From Candidatus Sulfopaludibacter sp. SbA3 (lineage in GTDB: Bacteria > Acidobacteriota > Terriglobia > Bryobacterales > Bryobacteraceae): a stretch of 64,000 nt of DNA. The notes beneath the pieces are model-generated. The model did no database searches and was not told where the DNA came from. It worked only from the letters and a program-made list of their open reading frames with translations. The stretch is from NCBI GenBank assembly GCA_945890485.1, contig CAMDCN010000010.1, positions 124,001 through 188,000 of the forward strand, given 5' to 3'. Below, in pieces: positions 16,900-25,439 of the stretch. How positions within the stretch are numbered: position 1 is the first letter of the stretch; every line of letters begins with the position of its first letter. Both the position numbers and the translations under genes were made by a program.

Positions 16900-17453
16900 T
16901 GTCCTCCCATGGTGCGGTTGAAATGGTCTTCGAGGAATGCGACGAACGCCCGTCCCCGGCTTCTTCCATTGTCGCGCCCCACGGCCAGCCGCAGCAGAAA
17001 GATCTGCAATTTCCTCAAGGAGCTTTCGTTCCAGAAGCGCTCCTGCGCCTCCGCCGTCAGTCCGGCCAGTACCTCCGTGAGCCGCGCCGAAAATGCCGTC
17101 GCAATCGGATGCGTTGGTGTACCCGCGATCAGTTCCTCCAACGCCGCCCGCACATCCGCATCCGTGTACTCCTCCGCCGCGGCAGCCACGAACAAGGCAT
17201 TCGTAAACAGAATAAGCTGCGTCTGGTGTGCCAAAAGGAACCGGTCCGTGATCTCCTCTTGCGGGTGGGGAGACTCCGCCGCGGTCATCGGTACGAGCTT
17301 TTCGTGTTGCCGCGCGTCGCGCAGATAGGCGCAATCCAGCGGGCAGGAAATCGTTTCTTCCCGCTCCGCCCCGCAGCACTGCGGACAGATATCCAAGTTC
17401 AGCGCCGGACAATGGCGCTTCGCCTTGCGGCTCCGGCAGCGCGGGCAACTCAC
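16896..17453 (-). CDS. Cysteine-cluster (zinc-binding) conserved hypothetical protein
   Basis: 185 residues. The first 40 carry three cysteine groups: CPRCRSRKAKRHC, ICPQCCGAERE and ISCPLDCAYLRDA, likely binding zinc or an iron-sulphur cluster. The rest is a helical domain without a recognised family. GTG 17453 overlaps the TGA of the preceding isomerase gene (GTGA) and places the first CxxC at residue 3; longer in-frame extensions are antisense or out-of-frame readings of that gene. It lies between an isomerase and cbiX in a fully overlapping operon. Confidence 0.7.
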   Translation of the reverse strand: MSCPRCRSRKAKRHCPALNLDICPQCCGAEREETISCPLDCAYLRDARQHEKLVPMTAAESPHPQEEITDRFLLAHQTQLILFTNALFVAAAAEEYTDADVRAALEELIAGTPTHPIATAFSARLTEVLAGLTAEAQERFWNESSLRKLQIFLLRLAVGRDNGRSRGRAFVAFLEDHFNRTMGGQ

Positions 17454-18316
17454 GTCCAGCCGTCCGCCTTCTGATACTGCGCGAACCCTTCCACCATGCC
17501 GGCAATGCCCGGCTTGGTCCACCCGTGCTCCATGCCGATGATGCCTTGGTAGCCCAACCCGTGGACCGCCTTGAACACGTTCTGATAGTTGATCTCGCCC
17601 GTCCCCGGCTCCTTCCGGCCCGGCACGTCTCCCGCCTGCAAGTAGCCGATCTGGGCCCAATGCTGGCGCAGATGATTGATCACGTTGCCTTCGGAAATCT
17701 GCTGGTGATAGATGTCGAACAGTAACTTCACGTTCGGGTGGTTCACGTTCGCGATGATCTCGGCCCCGTGCTTTGACATCACGACGAAGTAGCCCGCGTG
17801 GTCCACCCGGATGTTCAGCGGCTCCAGCACGATCACCATCTTCGTCTTCTCGACTAGTTCTCCGGCCCGTTTCAACGCCTCGATGCAGTTCGTCGTCTGC
17901 TGGGTATAGCTGAGAGTGTCGATCCCCAGGCCGGAGGTCGCCGTCGCGCACTCGTTGCCGATGATCTTGTGAATCTCCACTGCCCGCTTCACATCCGCCA
18001 GAAAATCGCCGTGGAATTTCCGGTCCACCAGGGCGCTCGGCTTCCAGCCGCCACGGTTGATGACGAACACGCCCATCGCCAAGCCGAGGCGCTCCTTGGT
18101 CTTGGCCAACGCCGCGATCTCGGAGTTCGAGAGCTTTGGCAAACCGTTGAATTCAAACGCCTTGAAGCCCTGATCGGCAAATACTTCCAGTTGCCGGTGG
18201 TGGTCCACATCCCGGTTGCTCACATGCGGGGCGTAGCGGAGGCGATACGAGTACTTCGGCGCGGCTGCGGCGGCCGGGGCCAGCGCTCCGGCGGCGAGAA
18301 AATGTCGGCGCTGCAT
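17450..18316 (-). CDS. Tat-exported hydroxypyruvate isomerase-like TIM-barrel protein
   Basis: 288 residues. The N-terminus MQRRHFLAAGALAPAAAAA is a twin-arginine-type leader. The body is an AP-endonuclease-2/xylose-isomerase-like TIM barrel of the Hyi family, with metal ligands in VLEPLN (Glu), LLFDIYHQQI (Asp, His) and the final IGMEHGWTK (Glu). It probably isomerises or epimerises a small sugar or hydroxy keto acid in the periplasm. It heads an operon in which the next three genes all overlap by four bases. Confidence 0.85.
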   Translation of the reverse strand: MQRRHFLAAGALAPAAAAAPKYSYRLRYAPHVSNRDVDHHRQLEVFADQGFKAFEFNGLPKLSNSEIAALAKTKERLGLAMGVFVINRGGWKPSALVDRKFHGDFLADVKRAVEIHKIIGNECATATSGLGIDTLSYTQQTTNCIEALKRAGELVEKTKMVIVLEPLNIRVDHAGYFVVMSKHGAEIIANVNHPNVKLLFDIYHQQISEGNVINHLRQHWAQIGYLQAGDVPGRKEPGTGEINYQNVFKAVHGLGYQGIIGMEHGWTKPGIAGMVEGFAQYQKADGWT

Positions 18317-18340
18317 AAGCGCCAGAGTATCATGGGCAAT

Positions 18341-18496
18341 ATGCGGGAGATGCAGATTTACGTCAAAGTAGTGGTCGAATTGCCAGATGGGGAACAGCCC
18401 CAGCGGCTGGGGTGGGAGATCTGCCGTGTCGTGAAGAAGCTCTACGGAGTTCGCGAAGCCGAAGTCAGTAGCATCATCGCGCCGGACGAAAAATGA
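18341..18496 (+). CDS. Small conserved hypothetical protein
   Basis: About 51 residues: MQIYVKVVVEL-type beta strand, then ICRVVKKLYGVREAEVSSI, a helix and strand. The strand-helix-strand pattern and the ATGA overlap with the next gene support it as real. The start could be ATG 18332, 18341 or 18350; none has a clear ribosome-binding site. It diverges from the isomerase operon across about 24 bases. Function unknown. Confidence 0.55.
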   Translation: MREMQIYVKVVVELPDGEQPQRLGWEICRVVKKLYGVREAEVSSIIAPDEK

Positions 18497-19107
18497 AGCG
18501 AGTCCTGCTGACCTATAGCGCGGAGTACGCCCCGCGGATGCAACCCTATTTCGACGCCGTACGCAGCGTAGGCCTGGAACCTGTCGAGCCGGGCGCCGAC
18601 GAGTACGACGCCGTGGTCCTCGCTGGGGGCAACGATATCGATCCAGCGCACTACGGCCAAGCGCCGGATCCGCTACTCGGCGAACTCGATCCCGCCCGCG
18701 ACGTTTATGAGCTCGACATCGCGTGGGCCGCGCTGCAGCGGGATCTCCCGATCCTGGCCATCTGCCGTGGCATGCAACTGCTCAATGTCGCCTGCGGAGG
18801 CACTCTCAAGCAGCACATCGACGGCCATCGCAACGTCTTCCATTCCGTTGCTGTCGAGCCCGGCTCCCGCCTCGCCCAGGTTACCGGCGAAACCGAGTTT
18901 GAAGTCAATTCGCGGCACCATCAGGTGCTGGACGAGTTGGGCGATGGGATCGTGGTGACGGCGCGCTCCGGCGACGTGATCGAAGCGGCTGAGATGCCCG
19001 GCAAACGGTTCGTCATGGCGGTCCAGTGGCACCCGGAGGATCTGGTCGGCACCCACCCGCCGCACCGGGCCCTCTTCGCCGCGCTGGCCGATACACTGAA
19101 GTCTTGA
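18493..19107 (+). CDS. PuuD-like class I glutamine amidotransferase (gamma-glutamyl hydrolase family)
   Basis: 204 residues of the peptidase C26/PuuD family. LAGGNDIDPAHYG is the conserved glycine-rich loop, AICRGMQLLNVACGG carries the nucleophilic Cys, and VQWHPEDL carries the catalytic His-Glu pair. Relatives hydrolyse gamma-glutamyl bonds, for example gamma-glutamyl-GABA in putrescine breakdown. No other putrescine gene is present, so the substrate is open. It overlaps the small upstream gene by four bases. Confidence 0.88.
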   Translation: MKRVLLTYSAEYAPRMQPYFDAVRSVGLEPVEPGADEYDAVVLAGGNDIDPAHYGQAPDPLLGELDPARDVYELDIAWAALQRDLPILAICRGMQLLNVACGGTLKQHIDGHRNVFHSVAVEPGSRLAQVTGETEFEVNSRHHQVLDELGDGIVVTARSGDVIEAAEMPGKRFVMAVQWHPEDLVGTHPPHRALFAALADTLKS

Positions 19108-19139
19108 GCGGGAAGTCCACCAGGGCGGGGGCGGTATCG

Positions 19140-21041
19140 GTGCGCAAGTTCTTCGCGCGCAACGGCACCCTGTCGCAGTGGCATCCCAACTACGAGTTCC
19201 GCGCCGGCCAGTTGGAAATGGCCGAGGCCGTCGAGCAAGCATTCAACGACCGCCGCCACCTGCTCGTCGAAGCGGGCACCGGCACGGGCAAGACCCTCGC
19301 GTATCTCGTGCCCGCCATCATGTCGGGCAAGCGGATCGTCATCTCCACCGGCACCAAGAACCTGCAGGAGCAGCTTTACCTCAAGGACATCCCGTTTCTG
19401 CAGCAGCACTTCGAGCAGGAGCTCCGCGTCTGCTACATGAAGGGCCGGAATAATTACGCCTGCCGCCAGCGCATCTACGACGCCGAAAAGGAGCCCGTGC
19501 TGACCGGCCTGGAAGAGGTCGCCGATTTCCAGGTCATCCGCGACTGGGAAAGGACCACCGAGTACGGCGACCGCGCCGAGATTAAGACGCTCCCCGAATC
19601 GAGCTCCGCTTGGGCCAAGGTCGATGCCCGCCGCGACCTCTGCACCGGCCAGCGCTGCCAGCAGTTCGACCGCTGTTTCATTACGCAAATGCAGCGCCGT
19701 GCGGCGGAAAGCGACATCATCATCGTCAACCACCATCTCTTCTTCGCCGACCTCGCCATCAAGGACGGCGAATTCGGCAGCATTATTCCGGAGTATGAGG
19801 CTGTGGTATTCGACGAGGCTCACGAAATTGAAGACGTCGCCGGCCAGTACTTCGGCCTCTCCGTCAGCAACCTCCAGTTCTCCGACCTCCGCCGCGACAT
19901 CACCGCCCTTTGCAAGCGCAAAGAGATGGGCCGTGTTGAGCTCGACCATCGCCTACAGAACATGGAGGAGGCGGCGAACTTCTTCTTCTCGCTCTTTCCA
20001 CCCGCCGAAGGCCGCCGTGGCTTCAGCGAACATGCGCCGTTTCGCGAGCGCAACGCCGACGCGTATCAGGACGTGCTCAGTGCGCTCGACTCGGTCCATG
20101 TTCAGTTGCAATTGCTGAAGGAGAACCTCGGCGAGGTGCTGCCCCTCGCCGTGCGCGTACAGGGCTTGGCCGACAACCTGAAGCGTTGGGTGGAGGGCGT
20201 CGCTCTGCACTACGTCTATTGGATCGAACGCCGCAACCGCGGCGTCTACCTGCAGGCTACGCCCATCGACGTCTCGACGCTGCTCACGGAAAAGCTCTTC
20301 GACAAGGTCCCCTCCGTCACGCTCACCAGCGCCACGCTCGCCGTCGCCGGTGGGTTCGATTTCGTCCAACAGCGCCTCGGCATCGCCTACGCCCGGCAGT
20401 TGATTGTCAGCAGCCCGTTCCAGTATCCCGAGCAAGCCCTGCTGTACGTTCCCCAGCATCTGCCGGACCCTCGCGGAATGGACTTCCTCCCCCGGGCCGC
20501 CGAAGAGATCATTAAGCTCCTCGAACTGAGCCAGGGCCGAGCGTTCGTTCTCTGCACCAGCTACCAGTCGATGAAGCAACTCCACGATCGGGTTGCCTTC
20601 GACATACTCTATCCCACGCTGATCCAGGGCACTGGCCCGCGCAGCGCGCTGCTCGAAGAGTTCCGCCGGACCAAGAACTGCGTCCTCTTCGCGACGTCTT
20701 CGTTCTGGCAGGGAGTCGACGTGCAGGGTGAGCAGTTGAGCTGCGTGATCATCGACAAGCTGCCCTTCGCCGTGCCGTCCGATCCCGTCGTCTCCGCGCG
20801 TACCGACGCCCTGAAGAAGGCTGGCGGCGACCCCTTCCGCGAGTATCAGATTCCGCAGGCGGCCATCGCCCTGAAGCAGGGGTTCGGCCGTCTGATCCGC
20901 AGCCGGACGGACCGCGGCGTCCTGGCCTTGCTCGATCACCGCATCACCCGTCAGCGCTACGGCCAGATCTTCTTCGACAGCTTGCCGGACTACGCGTTTA
21001 CGACCAAGATTGAAGACGTAGAGGAGTTCTTCCGTGTTTGA
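19140..21041 (+). CDS. dinG: DinG/XPD-family ATP-dependent DNA helicase
   Basis: About 633 residues, superfamily 2 with an iron-sulphur cluster. Walker A is AGTGTGKT (near residue 43-50) and Walker B VVFDEAHEIED (near 224). Between them CYMKGRNNYAC and CTGQRCQQFDRC supply the cysteines of the 4Fe-4S domain. The C-terminal helicase part has FWQGVDVQGEQLS and QGFGRLIRS (motif VI). DinG helicases unwind 5'-tailed DNA, D-loops and R-loops during repair. GTG 19140 is chosen because GGGGGCGG precedes it at suitable spacing; TTG 19104, overlapping the previous stop, is an alternative. Confidence 0.9.
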   Translation: MRKFFARNGTLSQWHPNYEFRAGQLEMAEAVEQAFNDRRHLLVEAGTGTGKTLAYLVPAIMSGKRIVISTGTKNLQEQLYLKDIPFLQQHFEQELRVCYMKGRNNYACRQRIYDAEKEPVLTGLEEVADFQVIRDWERTTEYGDRAEIKTLPESSSAWAKVDARRDLCTGQRCQQFDRCFITQMQRRAAESDIIIVNHHLFFADLAIKDGEFGSIIPEYEAVVFDEAHEIEDVAGQYFGLSVSNLQFSDLRRDITALCKRKEMGRVELDHRLQNMEEAANFFFSLFPPAEGRRGFSEHAPFRERNADAYQDVLSALDSVHVQLQLLKENLGEVLPLAVRVQGLADNLKRWVEGVALHYVYWIERRNRGVYLQATPIDVSTLLTEKLFDKVPSVTLTSATLAVAGGFDFVQQRLGIAYARQLIVSSPFQYPEQALLYVPQHLPDPRGMDFLPRAAEEIIKLLELSQGRAFVLCTSYQSMKQLHDRVAFDILYPTLIQGTGPRSALLEEFRRTKNCVLFATSSFWQGVDVQGEQLSCVIIDKLPFAVPSDPVVSARTDALKKAGGDPFREYQIPQAAIALKQGFGRLIRSRTDRGVLALLDHRITRQRYGQIFFDSLPDYAFTTKIEDVEEFFRV

Positions 21042-21414
21042 AGTGAATGTAGAGGCGATCTTTCCCGCAGCCCACGCCCTGCGGAACTACTACGGCAAGA
21101 CCGAGCCGATCCACGGTCACAACTGGAAAATGCGAGTGACTATCGAAGGGCCGGAGCTGGATTCGATGGGTTTGCTCGTCGATTTCATCGGACTCAAGAA
21201 GTCGATCGCGCGGGTGCTGAGCCGCCTCGATCATACTTTTCTGAATGAGGTGCCGCCCTTTGATGTGGTGAACCCCTCGGCTGAGAATGTGGCGAAGTTC
21301 ATCCACGACGATCTCAATACCGACCTCCCGGCTCTGCAGCCGGAAACGGCGGTGCGGATTGCGCGGGTGGAGGTTTGGGAGATGGATCAATGCAGCGCGG
21401 TGTATAAGCCGTGA
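21034..21414 (+). CDS. 6-pyruvoyl/6-carboxy-tetrahydropterin synthase homologue lacking the catalytic cysteine
   Basis: 126 residues of the PTPS/QueD family. The zinc ligands are H14 (FPAAHAL), H27 and H29 (IHGHNW). The SRLDHTFLN segment keeps the Asp-His pair, and VEVWE keeps the pterin-anchoring Glu. The position of the catalytic Cys (E. coli QueD Cys27) holds Thr23, followed by Glu24. Some family members with Glu in place of Cys act in folate synthesis, replacing FolB, so a role in folate rather than queuosine is possible. The GTG start has a GAGGAG ribosome-binding site and overlaps dinG by 8 bases. Confidence 0.82.
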   Translation: MFEVNVEAIFPAAHALRNYYGKTEPIHGHNWKMRVTIEGPELDSMGLLVDFIGLKKSIARVLSRLDHTFLNEVPPFDVVNPSAENVAKFIHDDLNTDLPALQPETAVRIARVEVWEMDQCSAVYKP

Positions 21415-21701
21415 ACTGCCGGGCGGGATGCGGGGCGTGCTGCATTGCGCCCTCCATCTCGACGCCAATGCCGAAGATGCCGCAAGGCAAGCCGGCCGGC
21501 CTCCGCTGCGCCCATCTGACGGCTGAGAACCTCTGCGACCTGTTCGGACTACCCGACCGTCCAGCCGTCTGCGTTGGACTACGGCCACAGCCTGAAATGT
21601 GCGGCGAGAGCGCCGCCGAAGCGTTGGTGCGGATTACGCAATGGGAGGTTCAGACAGCGCCTCTTCGAACAGATGGCCCATCCGGTCGCGCTTCGTCCTG
21701 A
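21411..21701 (+). CDS. YkgJ-like cysteine-cluster protein
   Basis: 96 residues from a GTG that overlaps the previous stop (GTGA). MNCRAGCGACC opens with the CxxxCxxCC cluster of the YkgJ family, followed by LRCAHL and an ENLCDLFGLPDRPAVC segment with further cysteines. These proteins are thought to bind zinc or an iron-sulphur cluster, and their function is unknown. The 3' end overlaps the convergent ribA gene by about 68 bases, an uncommonly long convergent overlap. Confidence 0.75.
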   Translation: MNCRAGCGACCIAPSISTPMPKMPQGKPAGLRCAHLTAENLCDLFGLPDRPAVCVGLRPQPEMCGESAAEALVRITQWEVQTAPLRTDGPSGRASS

Positions 21702-22260
21702 GGTAGAAATCGCGCTGTTCCATCGGCTCGGCAACCATGGGAACCCGCTCCGCCACTTCGATGCCGCCAGCTTCGAGCGCGGAGATCTTCTCCGGGTTGT
21801 TCGACATAAAACGAACCGACCGCAAACCGAAGTGTTGCAGAATGGCGACCGGCAGTTCGTAGTTGCGCAAATCGGCCGCGAAGCCGAGCTGTTCGTTGGC
21901 TTCGATCGTATCGGCGCCATGGTCCTGCAACTCGTAGGCCCGCAGCTTGTTCATGATCCCGATGCCCCGGCCCTCCTGATGTTCGTAGAGGAGGATACCG
22001 CGGCCGGCGGCGGCGATTTTTTCGAGCGCCATTTCTAATTGATCGCGGCAATCGCAGCGGAGGCTATGAAAGACGTCGCCGGTGAGACACTGAGAGTGAA
22101 TGCGGACCAGCGGAGGCGGCCCGGCCGGGTCACCCATGACCAGGACAACGGCTTCTTCCACACGGTCGGCGAAATGTCCTACAAATCCAAAGATCCGGAA
22201 ATCGCCGAAGCGGGTAGGGAACCGGGCGTCGGCTATTTTTTCCAAACGAAACACACTCAT
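21634..22260 (-). CDS. ribA: GTP cyclohydrolase II
   Basis: 208 residues, the usual length of stand-alone RibA. VRIHSQCLTGDVFHSLRCDC has the three zinc-binding cysteines, followed by LLYEHQEGRGIG and the C-terminal MSNNPEKISAL motif for GTP recognition. It opens the imidazole ring of GTP and releases formate and pyrophosphate in the first step of riboflavin synthesis. ATG 22260 begins MSVFRLEKIADA; longer in-frame starts run into the neighbouring kinase gene. It diverges from the LytS-type kinase across 13 bases. No DHBP synthase domain is fused to it. Confidence 0.92.
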   Translation of the reverse strand: MSVFRLEKIADARFPTRFGDFRIFGFVGHFADRVEEAVVLVMGDPAGPPPLVRIHSQCLTGDVFHSLRCDCRDQLEMALEKIAAAGRGILLYEHQEGRGIGIMNKLRAYELQDHGADTIEANEQLGFAADLRNYELPVAILQHFGLRSVRFMSNNPEKISALEAGGIEVAERVPMVAEPMEQRDFYLRTKRDRMGHLFEEALSEPPIA

Positions 22261-22273
22261 AGTATAGGGTTGA

Positions 22274-23569
22274 ATGCTCGAACAACATTTGGCAGTGCTG
22301 CTGATGAAGCTGGCCGTGGCCGCGTCGCTTGCCAGTATTCTGGGGCGTTCGAGCCTATTCGTTAAGATGCTTCTGCGCGAAGAAAGAAACATGGAACAGC
22401 AGTTTCGCTTTGCGGCGATCCTGGCGTTGCTGTTCGGCGCAGGCGTGGCGGGCCGGGTTTTAACGGAAAATGCGTACCTGGCCGTCGACTTGGGGCTGGA
22501 GGGCGCGCTGCTCGCTGGTGTGCTCGGCGGGTACTTCACGGGGCTCACCGGCGGCATTCTGATCTCGCTGCCCGCGATGTTGACGGGCGAGTATCTGAGC
22601 ATGCTTCTGTTTGCCGGGGTCGGGGTGCTCGGCGGTCTGCTGCGGGATTTGGCTCCGTTTCCGGACAGCGTGTGGAGCTTCTCTCCGTATTTTGACCTCA
22701 CGATCTCGCGGCTGTTCCGCCGCAAGTACGATACGCGGGTTACCGCCTTTCATTTGATTTTTCTGCTGACGATTCTCTTCGCCGAGCTCCTGCGCTGGGG
22801 CATCGACCGGATCGTGGAAGACCGGCTCTTCTATTCGATCTACGCCAGTTGGACGGATCCGGACTGGGGGTCGGTGGTCCTGATCTGCGCGACGACGGTT
22901 TTTGCCGTCGCGCTGCCGCTGAAGATTTGGAATACCATCCGAACCGACTTGCTCTTGCAGGAGCAGCAGCGGTTGGTGACCGAGGCCCGGCTTCACGCCT
23001 TGACGAGCCAGATCAACCCGCACTTCCTCTTCAACACCCTGAACACCGTGAACTCGCTGATCCGGATCAACCCGGACCAGGCGCGGGGGGTGGTCGTGAA
23101 GCTGTCGAGTATTTTGCGGCGGTTGATGCGAAAGACCGACAACATGACCCCGCTTCGGGATGAGCTTTCGTTTATCGATGACTATCTTTCGATCGAGATG
23201 ACCCGCTTCGGCGATAAGCTCCGCTTTGAGCGGCAGGTGGATCCGGCGGTACTTGATCAGTTGGTGCCGGCCATGTTGATTCAGCCGATCATTGAAAACA
23301 GCATCAAACACGGACTTGCGGGGAAGATAGACGGAGGAAAAATTCGGCTGTCGGCGGAGTGTACACAGGGCCGTATGAAACTCCAGATTGAAGACGATGG
23401 AGTTGGGGTGCCGGAGTCGAAGCTGGCGACGCTATTCGAGAGCGGCATTGGAATCAGTAACGTCAATGAAAGGCTGAAGGTGCTTTACGGGGACAAGTAC
23501 CGGATGGTGATCGATAGCCGGGAGGGGGAGGGGACGCGGACGGAGATCGAATTTCCGGCCTCGCGTTGA
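22274..23569 (+). CDS. LytS/YehU-family sensor histidine kinase
   Basis: 431 residues. The first 220 form a 5TMR-LYT-type sensor domain with several membrane helices, including FGAGVAGRVL and VLGGYFTGLTGGI. The kinase part is the His_kinase type (PF06580) with the phospho-acceptor His in LTSQINPHFLFNTLNTVNSL, then an HATPase domain with VPAMLIQPIIENSIKHG and IEDDGVGVPE. LytS kinases normally pair with a LytTR response regulator, and none lies next to this gene, so the partner is encoded elsewhere or missing. Confidence 0.9.
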   Translation: MLEQHLAVLLMKLAVAASLASILGRSSLFVKMLLREERNMEQQFRFAAILALLFGAGVAGRVLTENAYLAVDLGLEGALLAGVLGGYFTGLTGGILISLPAMLTGEYLSMLLFAGVGVLGGLLRDLAPFPDSVWSFSPYFDLTISRLFRRKYDTRVTAFHLIFLLTILFAELLRWGIDRIVEDRLFYSIYASWTDPDWGSVVLICATTVFAVALPLKIWNTIRTDLLLQEQQRLVTEARLHALTSQINPHFLFNTLNTVNSLIRINPDQARGVVVKLSSILRRLMRKTDNMTPLRDELSFIDDYLSIEMTRFGDKLRFERQVDPAVLDQLVPAMLIQPIIENSIKHGLAGKIDGGKIRLSAECTQGRMKLQIEDDGVGVPESKLATLFESGIGISNVNERLKVLYGDKYRMVIDSREGEGTRTEIEFPASR

Positions 23570-23600
23570 TATTGGTAGGATGTGGTGACGAGCATCCTGA

Positions 23601-24275
23601 ATGCAGCCGCCTGTTTACGAGTTAGGGTTGGGTCGACAGGCGATCATCGGTCGTACCCGGAGAATGTATGATCTGCTCTCTGGTGTTTACCCGGCCTCTT
23701 CCTACCTGTTTCACTCCCGGGCGCACAAAGCGGCGCTGGAGATGAGCGGTATCCGCAACGGGATGCGGGTGCTGGAAATTGCGACCGGATCCGGCGAGAT
23801 GTTCGGGCGGTTGACCGAGAAGAACCGCAACGGGCAGACGCTCGGGATCGACATCTCCCCCAATATGGCCGCCCGGACGCAGCGGCTGGCCCGGAAACAC
23901 TACCCCTCTGCGAGAGCGCACTGCCAGGCGGTGGATGCGCGGCGCCTGCCGTTCCGCGATGAGACGTTTGACGCGGTGTTTTGCTGTTACCTGTTTGAAC
24001 TGCTGGGCACGGACGATATTGTCGGTACGCTCGAAGAGATCCGGCGCGTGCTGCGTCCCCACGGTACGTTTACGACGACCCTGATTGGCCAGAACACAGA
24101 ACTCTTCAATAACGTGTATCGAGCCGCGAGCAGCGTACTTCCATCGTTCTGGGGCCGTCAGGTGGAGGCGGGGATGCCGGCCTTGATTAAGAGTCTGGAT
24201 TTCCGTATTGTGGGCGACAAATCGCATCGGCAGAGCTTCTATCCTTCGCGAGTACTCTGCTGCCGTAAGGAGTAG
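23601..24275 (+). CDS. Class I SAM-dependent methyltransferase (UbiE-like)
   Basis: 224 residues with the Rossmann methyltransferase core. Motif I is VLEIATGSGEMF (about 54-65), then LGIDISPNMA as the acidic loop, and VDARRLPFRDETFDAVFCC for motifs II-III. The YDLLSGVYPASSYLF opening resembles UbiE/COQ5 and phospholipid N-methyltransferase relatives. The substrate is unknown; a lipid or quinone is plausible. It begins 31 bases after the sensor kinase and ends 5 bases before the next gene. Confidence 0.85.
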   Translation: MQPPVYELGLGRQAIIGRTRRMYDLLSGVYPASSYLFHSRAHKAALEMSGIRNGMRVLEIATGSGEMFGRLTEKNRNGQTLGIDISPNMAARTQRLARKHYPSARAHCQAVDARRLPFRDETFDAVFCCYLFELLGTDDIVGTLEEIRRVLRPHGTFTTTLIGQNTELFNNVYRAASSVLPSFWGRQVEAGMPALIKSLDFRIVGDKSHRQSFYPSRVLCCRKE

Positions 24276-24280
24276 GAACC

Positions 24281-25408
24281 ATGTTGAGCCGGAGAGAATG
24301 GATGGGTGCGGCAGCGGCCGTAGCGGCGCAGGCCGCCAACGAGCAGATCACGTTTGGGGTGATTGCGACGGGGGGACGCGGGCGCTACCTGCAGGAGCGG
24401 TTCCAGCGGATGGGCGCGCGGTGCGTAGCGATTTGCGACATTTACTCGCCGAACCTGGACAAAGCCGCGGCGATCTCGCCCGAGGCGCGGCGGTTCACCA
24501 AGTATCAGGAGTTGCTCGGGCTGAAGATGGACTGCGTGGTGATCGCCTCGCCGGACCATCAGCATTGGCCGATGTTGCAGGCGGCGCTGGCGGCGAAGAA
24601 GGACGTCTATCTCGAGAAGCCGCTGTCGAAGTCGCTCGAACAGAGCAAGATCATGGTGGATGCGGTGCGGGCTTCGAAACAAGTGGTGCAGGTGGGGATG
24701 CAGCGGCGGAGCGCGCCGGCGCTGATCGAGGCCAAGCGCCTGATGGATGAAGGGATGTTGGGGCAGGTGACGCTAGTAAAGCCGCAGTGGCATTGGAACA
24801 TCGCCAAGGAGTTGAACAACGGGCCGTTGCCGGGCGAGTTGGACTGGCGGGCATTTCTGGGCGAGGCGCCGGTGCGGGAGTTGGAGCCGATGCGGTTCCG
24901 GAATTGGCGGTATTTCTATGACTACGCCGGCGGGAACATGACGGACCAGGGCACGCATCTGATGGATGTGACGCAGTGGTTCACCGGGCAGACGGCGCCG
25001 CTGGCGGCGCAGGCGTCGGGGTATGTCGCCAAGATGAAGGGTTCGGAGCACCCGGATGTGTTCTCGGCGATCTTCGAGTTTCCGAAGATGCTGGTGACGT
25101 GGACGCTGGACTATGCGAACTCGTACCAGAACGGCTGGTCGATTACATTTCTGGGCGATGAGGCGACGATGGTGCTGGACGATGCCGGGTACGCAGTTTA
25201 CAAAGAGCCGTGGAAGCGGGAGGCCGCGCCGGTGAAGCAGGCGCAGGCTCCGGTGCCGATGGAGCCCCACATTCAGAACTTCTTCGACTGCATGAAGACG
25301 CGGCAGGACCCGAATTGCACGGTGGAGATCGCGGCGGCGGCGGTGGCTGGTCCGCACATGGCGAATCTGGCGATGTTTTCGGGCAATAAGTTTACTCGCC
25401 AACGGTAG
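24281..25408 (+). CDS. Tat-exported Gfo/Idh/MocA-family oxidoreductase
   Basis: 375 residues. MLSRREWMGAAAAVAAQAA is a twin-arginine-like leader, so the enzyme probably works in the periplasm with a tightly bound NAD(P) cofactor. The Rossmann domain has GVIATGGRGRYLQERF, and KKDVYLEKPLSKSLEQS supplies the family EKP motif with the catalytic Lys. The later TDQGTHLMDVTQWFTG contains the active-site His. Family members oxidise or reduce sugars, inositols or sugar acids. It is probably co-transcribed with the methyltransferase. Confidence 0.9.
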   Translation: MLSRREWMGAAAAVAAQAANEQITFGVIATGGRGRYLQERFQRMGARCVAICDIYSPNLDKAAAISPEARRFTKYQELLGLKMDCVVIASPDHQHWPMLQAALAAKKDVYLEKPLSKSLEQSKIMVDAVRASKQVVQVGMQRRSAPALIEAKRLMDEGMLGQVTLVKPQWHWNIAKELNNGPLPGELDWRAFLGEAPVRELEPMRFRNWRYFYDYAGGNMTDQGTHLMDVTQWFTGQTAPLAAQASGYVAKMKGSEHPDVFSAIFEFPKMLVTWTLDYANSYQNGWSITFLGDEATMVLDDAGYAVYKEPWKREAAPVKQAQAPVPMEPHIQNFFDCMKTRQDPNCTVEIAAAAVAGPHMANLAMFSGNKFTRQR

Positions 25409-25439
25409 TCCCGGCGGCGTCTACACTAGTAACAGCTTT

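Noticed and set aside
18921-20939. Two long minus-strand open frames
   Set aside because: They are antisense to the amidotransferase and DinG helicase genes, which carry all the expected motifs.
20000-24000. A replication origin as an annotated feature
   Set aside because: Only the skew change supports it. No dnaA, dnaN, AT-rich unwinding element or DnaA-box cluster was found, so it is reported as a finding, not a feature.
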